Shown here one piece after another: positions 1-9,300 of a stretch of DNA of 64,000 nucleotides (position 1 is the stretch's first letter; every line of letters starts with the position of its first letter). The stretch covers positions 90,676 through 154,675 of the forward strand of contig JAOAAX010000003.1 of assembly GCA_026418675.1 (NCBI GenBank), written 5' to 3'. This stretch comes from Chthoniobacterales bacterium. Its GTDB lineage: Bacteria; Verrucomicrobiota; Verrucomicrobiia; Chthoniobacterales; DYNR01. Made by a program: the position numbers and the translations under genes. A model generated the notes under the pieces. That model was not told the DNA's origin. It ran no database searches and was given only the letters and a program-made list of their open reading frames with translations.

Positions 1-486
1 AAAAATGTCGTAAGAGACGAATTAAGGCGTAGGGGATTAGAAAAAGAATGGATAAGATTACAGGGGATCGTTTATGGCAAGAGAATCATTGAAGCTGAAG
101 TTTTTGAAGGTTTTGAGGAATTTTGTGAAGAGGCTTGCGGTAGAGGACATCGTCTTGTTATTATTAGCCACAAAACGCGATTTCCTTTTATAGGTGATAA
201 AGTTGATTTACATCAATCAGCTCGAAATTGGATATGTGATAAGCTATTTTATAAAAAGGGCTTAATTCAATTATCTGATGTTTATTTTGAGCTTACAAAA
301 GCAGAAAAAATAAATAGAATTTGTAATGTCGGGTGTGAATTTTTTATTGATGATTTACCTGAAATTTTAGAGGATCAAGCTTTTCCGGTGAATATAAAAA
401 AAATCCTTTTCGACTCTGAAAGAAGATTTAAAAAAACATATGCTGTTGTTAACACCTGGAGTGAGGTTCTGCAATATATAAAATAA
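1..486 (+). CDS. HAD-superfamily-like protein, 5' truncated by window
   Basis: Frame 1 is open from the first base to the TAA at 484-486. It is absent from the ORF track because the start lies outside the window. The visible 161 residues include LVIISHKTR, which resembles HAD motif II (Ser/Thr after a hydrophobic strand), and FFIDDLPEIL, which resembles the acidic HAD motif IV loop. Motif I would lie upstream. HAD-like proteins of this kind occur in capsule and O-antigen loci beside small-molecule kinases, which fits the APH-type kinase 133 bp downstream. The family is inferred from motifs only and the substrate (sugar phosphate or phospho-alcohol) is unknown. Base composition is very AT-rich, as in the rest of the island. 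Confidence 0.5.
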   Translation, partial: KNVVRDELRRRGLEKEWIRLQGIVYGKRIIEAEVFEGFEEFCEEACGRGHRLVIISHKTRFPFIGDKVDLHQSARNWICDKLFYKKGLIQLSDVYFELTKAEKINRICNVGCEFFIDDLPEILEDQAFPVNIKKILFDSERRFKKTYAVVNTWSEVLQYIK

Positions 487-619
487 CAACTAAATAAAAA
501 TTTAAATAATATAGATTTATAATATGCTATGAAAGTTCTATTTTAAATTGTGATGCGTTATAAAGTTAATTTATAAAAATTATTTTTTGAACAAATAACA
601 CTGCGGTATTTAATATAAT

Positions 620-1597
620 TTGAAAAACGAAACCACAGATGATGACGTCAATGAAATTGCCAAATTTTTATTGGGATCAGATAACTATGAAATTTATCCG
701 CTTCATTCCGGAGGAAATAACAGCATATTTATTGCAAAAAGAGAAAAAATAAAGATAGTAATTAAAAAATACTTTCGTGATTTGAGAGATAAACGCGATC
801 GTTATGATACGGAAAAAAAATTTTATCTACTCGAACTAGAAAATACACCAAAAAGTCTTTTTTGGAATGATCAAAAAAAAATTGCTGCATTTGAATACAT
901 TGAAGGAAATATACCTAATGAGGTTACCTCCGATGATATTCAAAACATTGTAAAATGGATATGTTATATTCAAAAAAAACGGGATTCTTTTGTGGCAAAA
1001 GAAATATCATTGGCTTCAGATGCATGTTTGTCAATTCGTGATCACATATTTTCGCTTAAAAGAAGAATTGACAAACTACTGAATGGGAATTTAAAACACA
1101 AAGGTTTCATGGATTTTTTTCAAAATGAGCTTTACCCGAAAGCTCAAAAAATTATTAATTTTGTAGAAAAAAGCTTTTCTAGCAAACTTGATTACAAAAT
1201 AGTCGAAAATTATCAAATTTTGTCTCCTTCAGACTTTGGTTATCACAATATTCTTAAAGGCAAAGATAACAAGTTATGGTTTTTTGATTTTGAATATTCT
1301 GGGTGGGATGATCCCGCTAAGTTAATTTGTGATTTTTTTTGTCAGCCGCAGGTTTCTGTCCCTTTAGGGTTTTCAGAGAATTTTATTAATGCCCTCGTTG
1401 AATTTACTGGGGATAAGGAAATTGCCAACCGTTTTGAAATTTTGTATCCTTTACATCAAGTTAAGTGGGCCTGTATTTTGTTAAACGAATTTTCGCATTC
1501 TGGAGCTGCAAGAAGGAAATTTGCTAAAAAAATTATAAATTTGGATAATCAATTGACTAAAGCAAAAAAATTGCTTTGTCAAATAAAAACATTTTAA
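620..1597 (+). CDS. Aminoglycoside/choline phosphotransferase (APH) family kinase
   Basis: A 325-residue protein-kinase-like fold small-molecule kinase. The catalytic loop SDFGYHNIL (about residues 204-212) supplies the expected Asp205 and Asn210, and FFDFEYSGWDDP (about 221-232) is the metal-binding DFE-type motif. The nucleotide-binding lobe lies in residues 25-95. The family phosphorylates hydroxyls of aminoglycosides, choline, ethanolamine, homoserine or sugars. In this glycan island a sugar or amino-alcohol substrate is more likely than antibiotic resistance. Translation must start at TTG 620 or another non-ATG codon, because a TAA lies three codons upstream and no ATG occurs before the conserved region. 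No clear Shine-Dalgarno is visible. It probably works with the upstream HAD-like protein. Confidence 0.72.
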   Translation: MKNETTDDDVNEIAKFLLGSDNYEIYPLHSGGNNSIFIAKREKIKIVIKKYFRDLRDKRDRYDTEKKFYLLELENTPKSLFWNDQKKIAAFEYIEGNIPNEVTSDDIQNIVKWICYIQKKRDSFVAKEISLASDACLSIRDHIFSLKRRIDKLLNGNLKHKGFMDFFQNELYPKAQKIINFVEKSFSSKLDYKIVENYQILSPSDFGYHNILKGKDNKLWFFDFEYSGWDDPAKLICDFFCQPQVSVPLGFSENFINALVEFTGDKEIANRFEILYPLHQVKWACILLNEFSHSGAARRKFAKKIINLDNQLTKAKKLLCQIKTF

Positions 1598-1627
1598 TTT
1601 CTATTTTTATTTTAATTTAAATTGATT

Positions 1628-2293
1628 ATGGGTTGTTTAAAAAATTATATTACAAAATTACATCAATCAACAAAACGGGATTATCTCAAAAGAATGTGCG
1701 ACTCCAAAGTTGAGTGCATGAAAATTGCAAGGCAATATGGATATGACTATTGGGATGGAGATAGAAAATATGGCTATGGCGGATATTCTTATATTCCTGG
1801 TAGGTGGAAAAGTGTTGCTGAAAATCTTATTAAAGATTACCAACTAGCAGATGGAATGAATATATTGGAAATTGGATGTGGTAAAGGTTTCTTATTGTAT
1901 GAAATGCAATTATTAATGCCTTCTTTAAATCTTTATGGATTGGATATATCTGAATATGCCATTAAAAATGCACATCCTAAATTAAAAGCTACTTTTTTCG
2001 TAGGTAACGCTAATGATCTTCATATTTTTAATGATAAAATGTTTAATTTAATAATTTCGATTAATACTTTACATAATTTACCATTACATGAAATTGAGAG
2101 ATCACTTAATGAAATTGATAGGGTAGGGGATAAAGCATACATTGTGGTGGAAAGTTTTCGAAACGAACAGGAATTGTTCAATCTTCAATGTTGGGCTTTA
2201 ACTGCAGAAAGTTTTTTTCGTCCGGAAACGTGGATTTATTTGTTTAATAAAAAAAGCATAAATATAGACTATGAATTTATATTTTTTGAATAA
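1628..2293 (+). CDS. Class I SAM-dependent methyltransferase
   Basis: The track starts at TTG 1622; I prefer ATG 1628, giving MGCLKNY at the N-terminus and 221 residues. Motif I is ILEIGCGKGFL, the SAM-binding Gly-rich loop, near residue 80. The acidic strand-2 end is LYGLDISEYA, and NLIISINTLHNL is a typical post-motif strand. The C-terminal third is unusual and aromatic-rich, without a family I recognise. The 24-bp gap to the kinase gene and 22-bp gap to the formyltransferase gene suggest one transcript. Sugar O- or N-methylation in glycan biosynthesis is the likely role from context, but the substrate cannot be read from the sequence. Confidence 0.72.
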   Translation: MGCLKNYITKLHQSTKRDYLKRMCDSKVECMKIARQYGYDYWDGDRKYGYGGYSYIPGRWKSVAENLIKDYQLADGMNILEIGCGKGFLLYEMQLLMPSLNLYGLDISEYAIKNAHPKLKATFFVGNANDLHIFNDKMFNLIISINTLHNLPLHEIERSLNEIDRVGDKAYIVVESFRNEQELFNLQCWALTAESFFRPETWIYLFNKKSINIDYEFIFFE

Positions 2294-2315
2294 AACTTAA
2301 ATTAATAATTTTTAT

Positions 2316-2900
2316 ATGAAAATTGCATACTTAACAAATCAAAATGCAGATTTTAAATATTTAATACCTAATTTTATATCCTCACATAAAATTGAATGTG
2401 AAATTATTACTGAGAAAGTATCATTGGAAACACTTGTAAATTTGAAAATTGACTATATAATAAGTGATAGATTTAAATTTTTATTGACACCTGAAATTTG
2501 TAGATATTATGACGGGAGAGCTCTTAATTTACATGGTTCAATTTGCCCTAATTGTAGAGGCTATTATCCAATACTTTGGACAGTAATTGAAAAAAAGCCT
2601 ATGGGTGGCACCATTTTTTATATTGATGAAGGGATTGACACTGGTGATATATTACAACAATTTGAAATAGAATATACTGATAATGACACATTGAGAAGTT
2701 GCTGGATTAGAGTTCAGATGGGTATGTATGAGGGATTGTTTAAGTATTGGAATGATTTTCTTAATTTAAAAGCTCCTAGAAAAAGGCAGGTTGGTTTTGG
2801 AACATTGCATTACAAAAAGGAATTTGAGAATGTCAAAGATTTACTAACAAATGGATGGGATACAAAGATAAAAGATATTTATAAATTACTAAACAAATAA
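2316..2900 (+). CDS. Formyltransferase-family protein, probably amino-sugar N-formyltransferase
   Basis: A 194-residue protein with the formyl_trans_N fold signature. LNLHGSICPNCRGYYP gives the Asn71-x-His73 pair and the following RG loop, and DEGIDTGDIL gives the partner Asp108. This N-H-D triad is conserved from methionyl-tRNA formyltransferase to the N10-formyl-THF-dependent sugar enzymes (ArnA N-domain, QdtF/WlaRD type). The protein is short, without the C-terminal OB-like domain of Fmt, which favours a sugar or small amine substrate. It sits in the island with a class III aminotransferase that could supply the amine. N-formylation of a surface sugar is the best inference. The very AT-rich composition matches its neighbours. 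Confidence 0.72.
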   Translation: MKIAYLTNQNADFKYLIPNFISSHKIECEIITEKVSLETLVNLKIDYIISDRFKFLLTPEICRYYDGRALNLHGSICPNCRGYYPILWTVIEKKPMGGTIFYIDEGIDTGDILQQFEIEYTDNDTLRSCWIRVQMGMYEGLFKYWNDFLNLKAPRKRQVGFGTLHYKKEFENVKDLLTNGWDTKIKDIYKLLNK

Positions 2901-3522
2901 AAAAGATAACAATCCTTTAAAAAAACTATATTTATAGATAGTTTAATAAATAATATTCGATTTCTTTTGTTTAAATAAAAAATTTAAAGATTTAAAGTGG
3001 TGTGACTTAATTGAATAAATAAATTACTCTGAAAAATCTACAAAAAAATTCACGTTTTTTAATCCATAAAAAATATAACGATGTTATATAACAAAAGATA
3101 ATATGTTTAAGAAATGATTTATTAATTCCCCACACAAGCAAATAGGAATTAGAGAATGATAATTTTAGTTTTCCTTGATACAATGAAAAAATGTTATTAT
3201 AAAGAATTATGTTTCAAAAAAAAGATTTTTTTTTGCGAAATTATTTCATACATCAATATGGCATTTAGCTGATTCTTTATCTATGGACGTAATTTTTTTG
3301 AAACTATTGATTGTCCATATCATCTAAAAAAGTAATTTTTTTGTAACTACTAATAGAATGTTATGATAAACCAAAAAATATGAATTTATCTTGCAAAATT
3401 GGTTTAAAAAAATAGTCAAATTTTTATGTTTTCTATAATAGAATAAAAAGAATAAAAAAATAAAAAAATAAATTTTATAAATTGTGATTTATAAATTTAT
3501 AAATTTATAAATTAATTCTTAT
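2901..3522 (+). other. AT-rich gap with no supported gene
   Basis: About 620 bp of extremely AT-rich DNA; the stretch 3421-3480, for example, contains only four G or C bases. No frame holds a convincing gene. Around 3210-3330 two overlapping short frames (an ATG at 3210, and a second reading HTSIWHLADSLSMD) are separated by poly-A/poly-T runs. They could be the remains of a gene frameshifted in homopolymers, but I cannot name a family. The right end carries the palindromic repeats listed separately. This break splits the island into two transcription blocks: HAD-to-formyltransferase and GT9-to-giant transferase. Confidence 0.5.
3488..3511. repeat. Three tandem copies of palindrome TTTATAAA
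   Basis: The octamer tttataaa occurs three times in perfect tandem, ending 11 bp before ATG 3523. Another partial copy lies just upstream near 3473. Each unit is its own reverse complement, so the block can form AT cruciform or hairpin structures and supplies several -10-like boxes. It may be part of the promoter of the second island operon. That role is inferred; in DNA this AT-rich, chance is a serious alternative. Confidence 0.45.
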
Positions 3523-4536
3523 ATGCATTTAATTGATTATATCAGACATGTTAAAAAAAAAGATGAAATTCTCATTATTAGCCCTACAGCAATAGGTGAA
3601 GCTTTTGTTGTTGTTTTACTCTTGGAAGAAGTTTATAATAAATATAACAGAAATATTCATTTAATTTTACCGCCACATCAAACAGACATTTTAAAACTTA
3701 TAAATGTTCCACGACAATATCTGTTTTGTGGAACATGCCATTATAAACTTATTGCATCTTTTTACAAGGATTATAAAATCTTGAATATCGATAATGGTGA
3801 TAATATAGTAGTTGTATATCCTGATTACTTTTTTAGTTATCCCTTTGATTTATTTAAGTCATTTATAGATAGTAATGGAATTTTTGGTTTAGATTATGTA
3901 AAATCTATTAAAAGAGTCTTGGGTTTAAATTTAAACTGTTTATTGACTAAACCAAAAAATAATTTAAATGATATTAGTTTAAAATATTTAGAAAAATTAA
4001 ATTTAAAAAAAGGACAATATGTACTTTTTCAAGTAGGAAGTAATTCAAGAAAAGCTGTCCCTTATGAGATTTTTTTTAAAATTGCATTATATTTTTTTAA
4101 TAAAGGATATGATATAATAATAAATAGAGCAAATTCTTTATTTCAACCTAAAGAGAGATTTCCAATTGCGAAATATGAGACATCTTTCTCAATATATCAT
4201 GCTAATTTGTTAGCGCTAAATGCAAGTTATGTTATATCTACTGGCTCAGGTATACTATGTTCTTTTATATATTTAAATAATCTTTCAACAATTGATACTA
4301 AATTAGTTCATATTGGAACCAATTATAGAACATTAAGTCATATACCTCCTATTATATTTGAAAAAGTTTCTCCTTTTGTAAATCATAAAAATTGCATGCC
4401 TGAAATTATTACTAATAAAAAAAATCTCTATGAATGGTATTTGCCACTTGAGTTAAATAAAGATGAAAGGGAAAAATTTATTAATGATGTTTTAACTTTT
4501 GATAAAAAATCTTTTTTTTACATGGGACCTGTTTAA
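3523..4536 (+). CDS. GT9-like (heptosyltransferase-type) glycosyltransferase
   Basis: A 337-residue protein with a two-Rossmann GT-B layout. The N-terminal EILIISPTAIGEAFVV resembles the GT9 opening in which a strand is followed by a GD(A/V) loop, here GEA. The C-terminal half has YVLFQVGSNSRKAVP, matching the start of the second Rossmann domain, and YVISTGSGILCSF, matching the donor-side loop seen as NDSGPMHLA in heptosyltransferases. Several family residues are changed, so donor and acceptor cannot be predicted. No membrane segment is evident, so cytoplasmic action is expected. It overlaps the ORF-track start of the aminotransferase, but not the start I prefer (4562). Confidence 0.45.
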   Translation: MHLIDYIRHVKKKDEILIISPTAIGEAFVVVLLLEEVYNKYNRNIHLILPPHQTDILKLINVPRQYLFCGTCHYKLIASFYKDYKILNIDNGDNIVVVYPDYFFSYPFDLFKSFIDSNGIFGLDYVKSIKRVLGLNLNCLLTKPKNNLNDISLKYLEKLNLKKGQYVLFQVGSNSRKAVPYEIFFKIALYFFNKGYDIIINRANSLFQPKERFPIAKYETSFSIYHANLLALNASYVISTGSGILCSFIYLNNLSTIDTKLVHIGTNYRTLSHIPPIIFEKVSPFVNHKNCMPEIITNKKNLYEWYLPLELNKDEREKFINDVLTFDKKSFFYMGPV

Positions 4537-4561
4537 TACTAAAATAGTATCAATATTGAAT

Positions 4562-5866
4562 ATGATTATGGATATAAACGATAAAATTTTAAGGACTTTT
4601 CCTAATTCTAAAAATGAGTTAATAAGGATAATTTTTGGAAAAAATGAAATGTTATATTTAAATGATAAAAATTATTATATTGACTTAACAGGTGGTGGCA
4701 CAAGTTTCAATACTGTTGGTTATTCAAATCGTAGAATTATAAATAAGATGGTTAATAAAGCCCTACTAATTTCACATGCAGACTTTAAAACTACATTAGA
4801 TGAAGATAGAGAAAAATTAGCTGAATTACTTTTGAAGGATAACAAAATTTCCAATGAATTTGTTTATTTTGCTGGAAACTCTGGTGGCGAAGGTATTGAG
4901 GCAGCTATGAAATTAAGTTATCAAACCCATTTAGAGCTTGGATACTCTAAAAGAAATATTTTTATTTCAAGAATGGAGTCATATCATGGATCATCAACTG
5001 ATGCTATTGCTATTAGTGATAGAAAAAATTTATTAATATATAAAGATTTATTTCCTTGTAATCGCTATAAGATTTCAGATCATTATTTTATTAAGAATAG
5101 GCGAATTGGAGAAACTAAGGAAGAATATACAAAAAGATGTCTTGATGAATTTGAAAAAAAAATATTAGAACTTGGTCCTGAAAAGGTTTGTGCTTTCATA
5201 GGGGAAACAATTATGGGTGGACTACAAGGTTTTATAGAACCCTGTGATGGTTACTGGAAAGGTATTAGAGATATATGTGACAAATATGGCATACACTTAA
5301 TTCTAGATGAAGTTATCTGTGGTTGTGGTGTTACAGGAAATTATTATTGTATTGAGTATGATGGTATTACACCAGACTTTTTAGTTATATCAAAGGGTCT
5401 AACAAGTGGTTATTTTCCTTTAAATGCAGTATTGCTTACAAGGAAGACTTATGAAGCAATAAGTAATGGAAGTGGAAGAACCAATCATTCTACAACTTTT
5501 CAAGGACATTCAATTGGTTGTGCCGTAGCTTTGGAAGTTACAAAAATAGTTAAGAGGCATATTTTTTTAAAAAGGGTTCAAAAATTAGGGGATCTTGTTA
5601 GACAGAAAATAGAAAGTTATCTAAAAGGACACCCTAATTTTATAGCAGTTCATGGAAGGGGTTTAAGGATTTCAATAGAGTATTCTTTTAATAATATGAT
5701 TAGTTTTGCTGATTATTTTAGGAATTTAATGAAACAAAAATATAAAATCCTTTTAGACGTGAAATGGCATAGAATATTATTGAGTCCGCCTTTAACGATT
5801 TCTGAAGATAAACTTTTATCTAGTGTTGAAAAAATTTGTTTAGAGTTTTTAAATTACAAAGAATGA
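4562..5866 (+). CDS. Class III PLP-dependent aminotransferase
   Basis: The ORF opens at 4499, but the first 21 residues overlap the upstream gene and look non-homologous. ATG 4562 (or 4568, MDINDKIL) fits the family start. Fold type I landmarks, numbered from the 4499 ORF, are AGNSGGEGIEAAMK for the phosphate cup, SYHGSSTDA, LILDEVICGCGVTG with PLP-binding Asp270, and ISKGLTSGYFPL with Schiff-base Lys299. It resembles the GSA/4-aminobutyrate/DAPA aminotransferase group. Sugar aminotransferases usually belong to the DegT class, so a class III enzyme here suggests an amine built from a small keto or aldehyde compound, or an unusual substituent. The gene ends in an ATGA overlap with the cupin gene, which implies translational coupling. 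Confidence 0.75.
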   Translation: MIMDINDKILRTFPNSKNELIRIIFGKNEMLYLNDKNYYIDLTGGGTSFNTVGYSNRRIINKMVNKALLISHADFKTTLDEDREKLAELLLKDNKISNEFVYFAGNSGGEGIEAAMKLSYQTHLELGYSKRNIFISRMESYHGSSTDAIAISDRKNLLIYKDLFPCNRYKISDHYFIKNRRIGETKEEYTKRCLDEFEKKILELGPEKVCAFIGETIMGGLQGFIEPCDGYWKGIRDICDKYGIHLILDEVICGCGVTGNYYCIEYDGITPDFLVISKGLTSGYFPLNAVLLTRKTYEAISNGSGRTNHSTTFQGHSIGCAVALEVTKIVKRHIFLKRVQKLGDLVRQKIESYLKGHPNFIAVHGRGLRISIEYSFNNMISFADYFRNLMKQKYKILLDVKWHRILLSPPLTISEDKLLSSVEKICLEFLNYKE

Positions 5867-6309
5867 AAGTTAGCAACATATTGCACATAGAGATGTTAAA
5901 AAATCAGGCAATAATTAATCTTACAAAAAGGTCAAGAATTTGTTATCATGAATCTTTAGAAGATTCAATTCATGAAATGCTGATATGCTTGAATAAAGAT
6001 ACTTATATAAAACCTCATCAACATATAAATAAAATTGAATCGGGAATTTGTATTGATGGAAATGCTATTTTATATATTTTCGATGATTATGGAAAAGTAA
6101 AAGAAAAATATTATCTAAGTTCTAATTTTGAAGAAAAATCAATATTCTATTATCGACTAGAAGATTCTATTTTTCATACAATTATTGTAGAAACAGATAA
6201 TTTTATTTTTTTTGAAATCACACAAGGTCCTTATAAAAAAGAGGATACAAAATTTGCTTTATGGGCTCCCGATACACTTGAAGAATTAAAAAAACGGCTA
6301 TTATCTTAA
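5863..6309 (+). CDS. WbuC-family cupin metalloprotein
   Basis: The track starts at 5836 in a different frame inside the aminotransferase. ATG 5863 gives a 4-bp ATGA overlap and a normal WbuC start, for a protein of 148 residues. The cupin metal motif is KPHQHINKIE, with His residues and the Glu in the expected spacing. It is followed by beta strands and by FFEITQGPY and FALWAPD, near the C-terminal signature of the family. WbuC proteins are found in O-antigen and other polysaccharide clusters; their reaction is not established. Only one base separates this gene from the giant transferase gene, so the two are almost certainly co-transcribed. Confidence 0.75.
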   Translation: MKVSNILHIEMLKNQAIINLTKRSRICYHESLEDSIHEMLICLNKDTYIKPHQHINKIESGICIDGNAILYIFDDYGKVKEKYYLSSNFEEKSIFYYRLEDSIFHTIIVETDNFIFFEITQGPYKKEDTKFALWAPDTLEELKKRLLS

Positions 6310-6310
6310 T

Positions 6311-9300
6311 ATGTTAGGTGATAATTCTTTAACAATTACCTTACTGACAACAAAGTTTTCTGATTACTTAATTGAATCAATAAAATCAACTATTATTGCA
6401 GCAAAAAATGCTGGTCTGACAAAATTATATTTAATATTAAATGCAGGTGAGGCAAGTAATTATCTATTTAAGAAGATAAATAATGTATTAAAAATAAGTG
6501 ATATCTTTTCTGTTGAAATACCTGATAAAAATAAGATATTAAGAATTTATGAAGCATGGAACTATTGTCGTCAAATATGTAGAACGAAATATTTACATAT
6601 CATGCATGATGATGATATTCTGAGTAAATATTTTTACACCGAGTTAATTTCTTTGTCGGAGAAATATAAAAATTTTGAAATATATGCAACTTCTAGAGCT
6701 GCAATTGGTTCAAAGAATTATGTTGTAATTCACCCTTATGGAAAATGGAATAAAGCCTGGGAAATATTTGCAATGTTTAATCCATTTGCCGCAAGTGAAG
6801 TAATTTTTGATTGTAACGCAATTCCCGATTTTCAAGAGGATTTGAATTATTGTGGAGATTGGAGAGCTTGGCTTACTGCTGCATTGAATGATAAAATTGC
6901 TACTACAAATGAAGTTTTGCATTTCTATAGATTTCATAAATCTAGTACTCGTGAGCAAAATCAAAGGCAATGCCGAGATATAAAAGAAATTTATGATACT
7001 TTAGTTTGGGTTAACAATACTATTCAGAAAGTTAAGGGATATTATTTTGATTTTTCAAGATATACTTCTGCGTTAGAAGAACCTTTTCGTGAAGCCGTAG
7101 CAAAAGCTGAAAAAGAAAAAGATTCATTAATTGCAAATAAGTTATTTAATTTAATTCGATTACCCGGATTCCCTTTTCGGTTACAATTGCTTTGTTATGA
7201 GAAATTAACAAAATTAGCTTTAGAAATTGATTATAAACCTGATGAATTATTTTTAAATACAACTAATACTAAGTATAATCCCCCTGATATAGTAATAAAA
7301 ATTTCTGATGAAACATCTGTGTCGGATTTAGATTGCTTGAGTTTGTTTAAAGAACTTCCGAGTAGTTTAAAAAAGAGAATTTTGTTTTATTCGGATGAAC
7401 CTGGCTACGGAGGGGTAGGACATTATGTAGACAGTTTGCTGAGGGGTGTAATTAAGCGAGGACATGAGGTGTGGAGTGCTCAACCAGAGTGGAAGAGTCC
7501 GATGTTGGATGCTCAGAGAGAATTAGGTGTTAAGCATATATGGACTGGTTTTAATCCTGTTGAAGAGTTCGGGCGCTCTCTTACTGATTTAGAAGATGCA
7601 AGACGGGTGATTAGCGAAGTTCAACCCGATGTAATTTTTTTTGTTGACTGCTGCCCGATTTCCAATTTGGCCGCCAAGGAAGTTGCATTTCAAAGTGGAG
7701 TTCCTTTTGTATCCTCCTGCCATATAGATGCTCCTTATTTGGCTGAAAGGTTTCAAAAATATTTGGCTGATGTTCATCGGCATTTTTTATATGCAACCGA
7801 GGCTATTACTGTTTCAGAAAGTGCATTAATGACTTTGAGGAATCACTTTGGTCTGTCCCAATATAAAGGAAAGGTAATCTATAATGGCCGCCCTGAAAAG
7901 TATTTTGCTGATGTTGATCAGTCGTCCCGAGAAACTGTTTTAAAAGAGTTAAATTTACCGTCTGAGGCGGTTGTTTGTTTTACGGCTGCAAGGATAATAC
8001 ATGAAAAAGGATTTGATTTACAGATTGAAGCGATTTCTGAATTAGCAAGGGGAGGCAATTTGGGTAATTTGCATTTTGTTTGGGCCGGAGAGGGTAATTT
8101 TCTTAAGGAACTGAAGGATATTGTTGTTAGTAAAGGGCTCCAGCAGCGTGTGAAGCTTCTAGGGTATAGGTGGGATTTAGTGAAGTGGTTGGAGGCATGT
8201 GATATTTTTGTTTTGCCTTCACGTTTGGAAGCAATGCCCTTGTGTGTAATGGAAGCGATGGCTAAAGGAAAACCAGTAGTCGCAAGTGCGGTTGCAGGGA
8301 TTCCAGAGGAATTGGGAGAGGCAGGTATTCTCCTTCCTGATCCTAATAAAGACTCAAAAGCAACTGTGAAGGAGTTGGTGCGGGTTTTACCAGTTCTTGC
8401 TAATGATATACAGATGCGGCGGCAGCTAGGGCAAGCGGCCAGGTGTAGAGCATTAAAACTTTTTCGGGAGGAGGAAATGTGGCGGCAGACAATTCCTCTG
8501 ATCGAAGAGGCTGCCAGTGAAGGACCAAATTGGGTAGCTTGTAGGCGCTTTTGTGCATTAGCAAGAGTGGACCACAAGGTGAAGGAGATTCTTGTTGAGT
8601 ATCGGAAAAAACTTGAAGTTGTACAAGAGATTCCGAAGGAATTGGAAATCCCTGAATTTGGAGAGGATGAGATTCAGGAGATTCGTAGTTTGATTGAGAG
8701 TTGGTCAAAAGATCCATCTAACCAAGAAATTGTAAATCAATTACGTGTCCTTAGGCAGAAAGTAGCCTCGTTCTTGGTAAATCAAAAGGATGAAATTGCT
8801 CCATTGTTGTTGCAAAAGAGCTTAGGGCAGATATACCGTCTAATATTGAAATCAGGCTTTGCTGAGGTTCCTGAAACGGAAGAGGAAAAAGGGGTGCGAA
8901 AATATCTAGCTGGTGGTTTCGATGATCAAGGGAATTTCCATTTTCTTCGGCTTGCAGCTGCGATGTTGTTCGATTTGGCGCACCGTTATCCGGTGATGGG
9001 AGCATTAGAACTAATTCCTAATTGGTTCATAAAAGATTATCTGGAGTGGTTATTTACAGGTCCAAGTGTGCTTACTATGGAAAATGAGGCTGATAGGTAT
9101 GTCCGACACCTAGAATCGAGTTTAGAAGAGGTGTTGTGGAGATTAGATAAGCCTGAAAGTCTTTCAATTGACCCTTTAGAGATTGGAAAATGTGTAACTT
9201 CAAAGTTAAACTTATTTTACGCCTACCCAAGTAGGCATTCAAATCGAGAGTTAATGAAGCTTCGTGCTTTATTAATTGAAAAAACTCTTCAACTTGCTGG

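Noticed and set aside
620-1597. Antibiotic-resistance aminoglycoside kinase
   Set aside because: Only the kinase fold is shared; the setting is a glycan island with HAD, methyl- and formyltransferase genes.
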